This document shows, one piece after another, positions 59,885 through 64,000 of a stretch of DNA of 64,000 bases; position 1 is the stretch's first letter, and each line of letters opens with the position of its first letter. Both the position numbers and the translations under genes were made by a program. The DNA is taken from the NCBI GenBank assembly GCA_030448245.1, contig JAUJNH010000004.1, positions 1 through 64,000 on the forward strand, read 5' to 3'. Under the pieces are notes generated by a model. That model made no database searches. It had not been told where the DNA came from and saw only the letters and a list, made by a program, of their open reading frames with translations. This DNA comes from Acidimicrobiales bacterium. GTDB lineage: Bacteria; Actinomycetota; Acidimicrobiia; Acidimicrobiales; JAUJNH01.

Positions 59885-60550
59885 ATGTCGTCCCGCCTCG
59901 TTGCCGAGACCGGTCGGGCCCTCGGGTCCCGGTCCACCAACCGGTTGCGCGCCGCCGGGAAGATCCCCGGCGTCCTCTACGGCCGCGGGGTGACGCCGAC
60001 TCCGCTCGCCGTCGACGCACGCGAGCTCAGGGCGGCGCTGCGGGGCGACCACGGCATCAACGCCGTGCTCACCCTCGACGTCGACGGCACCGAGCACGTG
60101 GCCATGGCTCGCGACATCCAGCGCCACGTGACCCGCGGCACCGTGTCCCACGTCGACTTCCTCGTGGTCGACCGCAACGTCTCGGTCAGCGCCGACGTGC
60201 CGGTCACCCTGGTCGGCGAGAGCGACCTCGGCGGGGCGGCCATGGTCGACGTCGTTGTCTCCTCGCTCACCATCAACGCCAAGCCCGAGTCGATCCCGGC
60301 GGCCATCGAGGTCGACCAGTCGAGCCTGACCGTGGGCAGCCAGGTGCTGGTGAAGGACCTGCAGCTGCCCGAGGGCGTGACCACCGAGGTCGATCCCGAC
60401 GAGGTGGTCGTGCGGGTGACGGTGGCCGATGCCACCGCCGAGCTGGAGGCCATCGACGAGGAGGCTGGCGTGACGGCCGAGGGTGACGCCGGAGCCGAGG
60501 GAGAGCCCGAGGCGACGCCCGAGGGCGGGGGCGAGGGCGAGGGGGCGTAG
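59885..60550 (+). CDS. rplY: Ribosomal protein bL25 (CTC form)
   Basis: A 221-residue bL25/CTC protein: N-terminal 5S rRNA-binding domain (LRAAGKIPGVLYGRGVTPTPL) and the C-terminal TL5/CTC beta domain (DVPVTLVGESDLGGA), followed by an acidic Gly/Glu-rich tail. The 153-bp leader upstream holds no gene. The TAG is followed three bases later by the CTG start of pth. Confidence 0.95.
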   Translation: MSSRLVAETGRALGSRSTNRLRAAGKIPGVLYGRGVTPTPLAVDARELRAALRGDHGINAVLTLDVDGTEHVAMARDIQRHVTRGTVSHVDFLVVDRNVSVSADVPVTLVGESDLGGAAMVDVVVSSLTINAKPESIPAAIEVDQSSLTVGSQVLVKDLQLPEGVTTEVDPDEVVVRVTVADATAELEAIDEEAGVTAEGDAGAEGEPEATPEGGGEGEGA

Positions 60551-60553
60551 CCC

Positions 60554-61129
60554 CTGCCGGCCGACCTGCTGGCGGTCGGCCTCGGCAACCCGGGGCCGGA
60601 GTACGCGGGCACCCGCCACAACGTGGGTGCCGAGGTCGTCGCCCTGCTCGCCTCGCGAGCAGGCGAGCGGCTGCGGCGTAGCAAGGAGCTGGCGCTCGTG
60701 GCCGAGGTTCGCCTCGGCGGCCGGCGGCTGGCCCTGGCCTTCCCGCAGACGTGGATGAACGAGTCCGGCCAGTCGGTCCAGGCCCTGATGCGCCGCCACG
60801 ACGTCGAGATCGACCAGCTCGTCGTGGTCCACGACGAGCTCGACCTCCCGACCGGGCGGGTCAAGGTGAAGGTGGGCGGCGGCCTGGCCGGGCACAACGG
60901 GCTCCGGAGTCTGAAGGCCCATCTGCGCGACGATGGCTTCATGCGCGTGCGGATCGGGATCGGCCGACCGTCCGGCCGCGCCAGCGGAGCCGACTACGTG
61001 CTCAGCCGACCGGGCAAGGCCGAGCGGGCCGAGCTCGACGTGGCCGTCGAGCAGGCGGCCGGCGCGGTCGAGCTGATCCTGGCCGAAGGGGTCGACCGGG
61101 CGATGGCCAGGACGAACGGGCTGGCGTGA
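60554..61129 (+). CDS. pth: Peptidyl-tRNA hydrolase, CTG start
   Basis: A 191-residue Pth. AVGLGNPGPEYAGTRHNVG contains the catalytic histidine and asparagine, and later FPQTWMNESGQSV, VVVHDELDLPTGRVKVK and GGGLAGHNGLRS are conserved. Between the rplY TAG (60548-60550) and the catalytic motif there is no ATG, GTG or TTG in frame; CTG 60554 is the first candidate, with GAGGGGG at 60539-60545 as a ribosome site. Internal GTG 60623 would delete the active site. The stop overlaps the next ATG. Confidence 0.9.
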   Translation: MPADLLAVGLGNPGPEYAGTRHNVGAEVVALLASRAGERLRRSKELALVAEVRLGGRRLALAFPQTWMNESGQSVQALMRRHDVEIDQLVVVHDELDLPTGRVKVKVGGGLAGHNGLRSLKAHLRDDGFMRVRIGIGRPSGRASGADYVLSRPGKAERAELDVAVEQAAGAVELILAEGVDRAMARTNGLA

Positions 61130-62298
61130 TGGGGCGCCGCCGTGCCCGGCACCTACGTCGGCGCCGGCGGAGCGTGAGGCTCGTCGTGCGCCTAGGGGTG
61201 GCAGTGCTGGCCGGGGTGGCCGGTGCCGTCGCCGTGCAGATCAACCAGGAGACGCCTCGCATCAGCGTGACGATGCTCGTCAGGGGATTCACCCGCCCCG
61301 TGCGTGTGGCCGAGCCGGCGACGGTCTTGGCGGCCCTCGAGACGGTTGAGGTTGTGCCGCGCCCGGGGCGCCTGCTGTCGATCGTCAGCGGAACGGTGCT
61401 CGATCCCGCTCTGACCCCGGTGCAGCTGCTCGTCGACGGGGTCCCGTCAACGCCCGAGTCACCAATCGTCGCCGGCGCCACCATCGCGGTGATCGAGCCG
61501 TCCGACGAGACCGAAAGCTGGGTCGACGGCGAAGAGGTGATCCCGGCTCCACCCATGCCCGACGTCATCAACGGCCTGTGGCACCCGGGGCAGCCCGGGC
61601 GTGCCCTCACCCGCAAGGGCGTGCTGAGCGGCGAGCTCGTCACCCGGCAGGAGGTTCAGCCGCCGGTGCCGCCGGTCCCCGTCACCGAGAAGCTGGTGGC
61701 CCTCACCTTCGACGACGGCCCGTGGGCCACGACGGCCGACGTCCTGCGGATCCTCCAGGAGAAGGACGTGAAGGCCACCTTCTGCGTGGTCACCCGGCTC
61801 CTGAAGGGTGACGGCCTGGCCGTCACCAAGCGGGCCATCGCCCAGGGCCATCACGTCTGCAACCACACGGTCGACCACGACCAGGGCCTGCCCAAGAAGA
61901 GCCAGAAGGCGGTCGACGGCGAGATCATCGGGGCGAACCGGCACTTCCGCGCGCGCCTCGGCATGAAGCCCACCTACTACCGCCCACCCGGCGGTCACCT
62001 GGGCCCGAACGTGTTGGCGACGGCGAAGGGCGAAGGCCAGCAGGTGCTGATGTGGACCGTCGACACCAAGGACTACACGAAGCCGCCGCCCGAGGCCATC
62101 GTCGCCGCCGTGATGGGAGAGGTCCAGCCTGGGGCGGTGGTGCTGCTGCACGACGGCGGAGGCGACCGCGGCCCCACCGTCGCCGCCCTTCCCGCCCTCA
62201 TCGACCAGCTCCGGACGGCGGGCTACCAGCTGGTCCTGCCGGCCGCCGTGGCGCCCGTCCCCGCCGCGCCCGTCAAGGCCACGGCGCTCCCCGCGTAG
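61129..62298 (+). CDS. Polysaccharide deacetylase (NodB) with N-terminal membrane anchor
   Basis: A 389-residue protein. An Arg-rich N terminus precedes a membrane helix (about 20-40), then a region of two beta-rich, ubiquitin-like or DUF348-like modules, and a C-terminal NodB domain from about residue 187: ALTFDDGPWA (motif 1), NHTVDH (motif 2), YYRPPGGH (motif 3), WTVDTKDY (motif 4) and VVLLHDGGG (motif 5). It would deacetylate GlcNAc in peptidoglycan or another surface glycan. ATG shares one base with the pth stop. Confidence 0.87.
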   Translation: MGRRRARHLRRRRRSVRLVVRLGVAVLAGVAGAVAVQINQETPRISVTMLVRGFTRPVRVAEPATVLAALETVEVVPRPGRLLSIVSGTVLDPALTPVQLLVDGVPSTPESPIVAGATIAVIEPSDETESWVDGEEVIPAPPMPDVINGLWHPGQPGRALTRKGVLSGELVTRQEVQPPVPPVPVTEKLVALTFDDGPWATTADVLRILQEKDVKATFCVVTRLLKGDGLAVTKRAIAQGHHVCNHTVDHDQGLPKKSQKAVDGEIIGANRHFRARLGMKPTYYRPPGGHLGPNVLATAKGEGQQVLMWTVDTKDYTKPPPEAIVAAVMGEVQPGAVVLLHDGGGDRGPTVAALPALIDQLRTAGYQLVLPAAVAPVPAAPVKATALPA

Positions 62299-62329
62299 CC
62301 ACTCCCGGCCGGTAGCCTCCCTCCTTCTC

Positions 62330-64000
62330 GTGGCGCTCGACCGGCTGCTCTCCTTCGGGCGCGACCTGGCGCCCCTCCTCCCGCCGGCCGGCGCGGCCGG
62401 GGCCGTGCTGTCGGTCCCCGACGCGGCCCGGCCCTACGCGATCGCAGCCCTGGCCCACCTCGGTCATGGCCGGCCCGTCGTCGCCGTCACGCCGACCCAG
62501 GCCGACGCCGAGCACCTGGCCCACGACGTGGCCGCCTTCCTCGGCAACGATGCCGTCGCCACCTTCCCGGCCTGGGAGACCCTGCCGTTCGAGCGGGTCA
62601 GTCCGGCCGTCGACACCATGGGCCGACGTCTCGAGGCCGTGTGGCGGCTGCGCCACGACCCGCCGAAGGTGCTGGTCGCCGCGGTGCGGGCGCTGGTGCA
62701 GCGCCTGGGGCCGCACGTCGAGGACGCCGAGCCCGTCCTGGTCCGTCCGGGGGACCGGCTCGACCTCGACGAGCTGCTCGCCCGTCTGATCGCCATGGGC
62801 TACCGGCGTGAGCACCAGGTCGAGCACCGGGGCGAGGTGGCCGTGCGGGGGTCGATCATCGACGTGTACCCCTCGACCGGCGACGTCCCGATCCGCATCG
62901 ACCTGTGGGGCGACGAGGTCGACCGGCTCACCGCCTTCGCCGTGGCCGACCAGCGCTCGAAGGAGGACCTGGCCGAGGCCTGCATCTTCGGTGCCCGCGA
63001 GCTCCTGCCCACCGACGAGGTGCGCGAGCGGGCCCGGGCGCTGGTGCAGACCGAGCCGTGGGGGCGCGAGCAGTGGGAGCGGCTGGCCGAGGGGCTGCTG
63101 TTCGAGGGCATGGAGTCGTGGCTGCCGTGGCTCACCAAGGACGGGCCCGAGGGCATCGCCCAGCACGTGCTGCCTGACGTGCTGCCCGAGGCCAGCCTCG
63201 TCGTGCTGTTCGAGCCGCGCCGGGTGCGCGAGCGGGCCGCCGAGGTCCTGGACGAGGAACAGGCGCTGGCCGCATCGCTGGCCACCACCTGGGGCGTGCC
63301 CGGCGGCGACCTGCCGCGGCTGCACCTGCCCTTCGAGCGGCTGCTGGCCCACACCACGTCTCCGGTGTGGACGGTCAGCTCGGTGCCCGCGCCTCCCGGC
63401 GGCGCCCCGACGGAGGTGACCGCGCTCGACGCCTCGGCCTGGGAGTCGGTGGGAGGAGACCCCAGCGGGCTCGTGCGGCGCATCGAGCGGCTGCGCGCCG
63501 AGGGCTTCCGGATCGTGGTGGCGGCCGACGGGACCGGGAGCGCCGACCGCCTGGCCCGCAGCCTGGCCGACGCCGGGGTCACCGCACCGAGGCGCCGGCT
63601 CGATGACCCGGCGGTCGCCCAGCCGGGCGTCAGCGTCGTCGTGCAGGCGCTCGACCGGGGCTTCGTCCTGCCCGGCCTCAAGCTTGCGGTGCTGGCCGAG
63701 CCCGACCTGACCGGCCGCCGCCGCGCCCACCGCAAGGGCCGCCCCCGGCCCCGCCCGACCGAAGGCTTCTTCGACGCCCTCCAGCCCGGCGACCACGTGG
63801 TGCACCACCACCACGGCGTCGGCCGCTACAAGGGGATGCTGCGCCGGGCCCTGATGGGCGGCCCCGAGCGCGACTACCTGCTCATCGAGTACCGGGACGG
63901 CAGCCTCCACCTCCCGTCCGACCAGATCGACCTCATCCGGCCCTACTCGGGCGGTGAGCAGCCCTCGCTGAACCGGATGGGCGGCACCGACTGGTCGAAG
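62330..64000 (+). CDS. mfd: Transcription-repair coupling factor Mfd, 5' part
   Basis: The first 557 codons of Mfd; the gene runs off the window. The N-terminal UvrB-homology module is visible (VVAVTPTQADAEHLAHDVAA, FPAWETLPFERVSP, HRGEVAVRGSIIDVYP) with the IDLWGDEVDRL strand, then domain 3, and the RNA polymerase interaction domain begins with QPGDHVVHHHHGVGRYKGM. The helicase motifs lie beyond the edge. Mfd removes stalled RNA polymerase and recruits UvrA. TAGCCT lies 11 bases before the GTG. Confidence 0.95.
   Translation, partial: MALDRLLSFGRDLAPLLPPAGAAGAVLSVPDAARPYAIAALAHLGHGRPVVAVTPTQADAEHLAHDVAAFLGNDAVATFPAWETLPFERVSPAVDTMGRRLEAVWRLRHDPPKVLVAAVRALVQRLGPHVEDAEPVLVRPGDRLDLDELLARLIAMGYRREHQVEHRGEVAVRGSIIDVYPSTGDVPIRIDLWGDEVDRLTAFAVADQRSKEDLAEACIFGARELLPTDEVRERARALVQTEPWGREQWERLAEGLLFEGMESWLPWLTKDGPEGIAQHVLPDVLPEASLVVLFEPRRVRERAAEVLDEEQALAASLATTWGVPGGDLPRLHLPFERLLAHTTSPVWTVSSVPAPPGGAPTEVTALDASAWESVGGDPSGLVRRIERLRAEGFRIVVAADGTGSADRLARSLADAGVTAPRRRLDDPAVAQPGVSVVVQALDRGFVLPGLKLAVLAEPDLTGRRRAHRKGRPRPRPTEGFFDALQPGDHVVHHHHGVGRYKGMLRRALMGGPERDYLLIEYRDGSLHLPSDQIDLIRPYSGGEQPSLNRMGGTDWSK

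Noticed and set aside
60623-61129. Shorter Pth beginning at GTG 60623
   Set aside because: This would remove the GLGNPG and TRHN active-site motif, which is clearly encoded upstream in the same frame.

Overview
The window is very GC-rich bacterial DNA with GTG and TTG starts, ATGA/GTGA gene overlaps and a TANNNT box just upstream of many starts. Gene content points to a high-GC actinomycete: NucS mismatch endonuclease, resuscitation-promoting factor, the mycobacterial-type small ribosomal proteins bS22 and bL37, and the actinobacterial block metG-tatD-rpf-rsmA-ispE-glmU-prs-rplY-pth-mfd. A deep lineage such as Acidimicrobiia is my best guess, but this is inference. No rRNA or phage is visible. 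The only insertion sequence is a decayed one.

Layout. 1-7.7 kb: VOC proteins, SelO AMPylase, an EF-G paralogue, a DJ-1 protein, a LmbE deacetylase and an AraC regulator. 7.7-12.4 kb: carotenoid genes crtB, crtI and a prenyl synthase (crtE type) on the minus strand around a plus-strand membrane protein. 12.5-18.1 kb: PAP2 phosphatase, two lipoproteins (one a zinc protease) and the TldD/TldE protease pair. 18.1-19.6 kb: three copies of a ~100-bp hairpin repeat around two frameshifted genes. 19.7-24.6 kb: fmdB and galU diverge around a perfect CIRCE heat-shock operator; galU continues into moeA/glp, moaA, moaC and a membrane protein resembling the divisome receptor GlpR/SepX. 24.6-36.2 kb: tRNA-Ala, nucS, fabI-fabG-fabZ, an acyl-ACP desaturase behind a TetR-like operator, xseA-xseB, a phosphoesterase broken by a 55-bp tandem duplication, an acyltransferase and a YvcK protein. 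36.6-46.0 kb: aminopeptidase, PfkB kinase, decayed IS1182-type element, GDPD, GNAT protein, bL37 and YchF.

46.0-50.6 kb is accessory and decaying: an iron-permease-like protein, an 11-residue-repeat membrane protein, an RsbW-type ATPase behind a SigB/SigF-like promoter, and remnants of MBL-fold, DUF2461 and DUF6174 genes. A Rieske protein sits intact among them.

50.6-64.0 kb is housekeeping: rsmI, metG, tatD, rpf, rsmA, ispE, bS22, tRNA-Gln, glmU, prs, rplY, pth, a polysaccharide deacetylase and the 5' part of mfd. Notable here are a GlmU lacking most of its acetyltransferase domain and a pth that can only start at CTG. Several conserved genes carry single-base frameshifts at homopolymers or short repeats, so part of the apparent decay may be sequence error.
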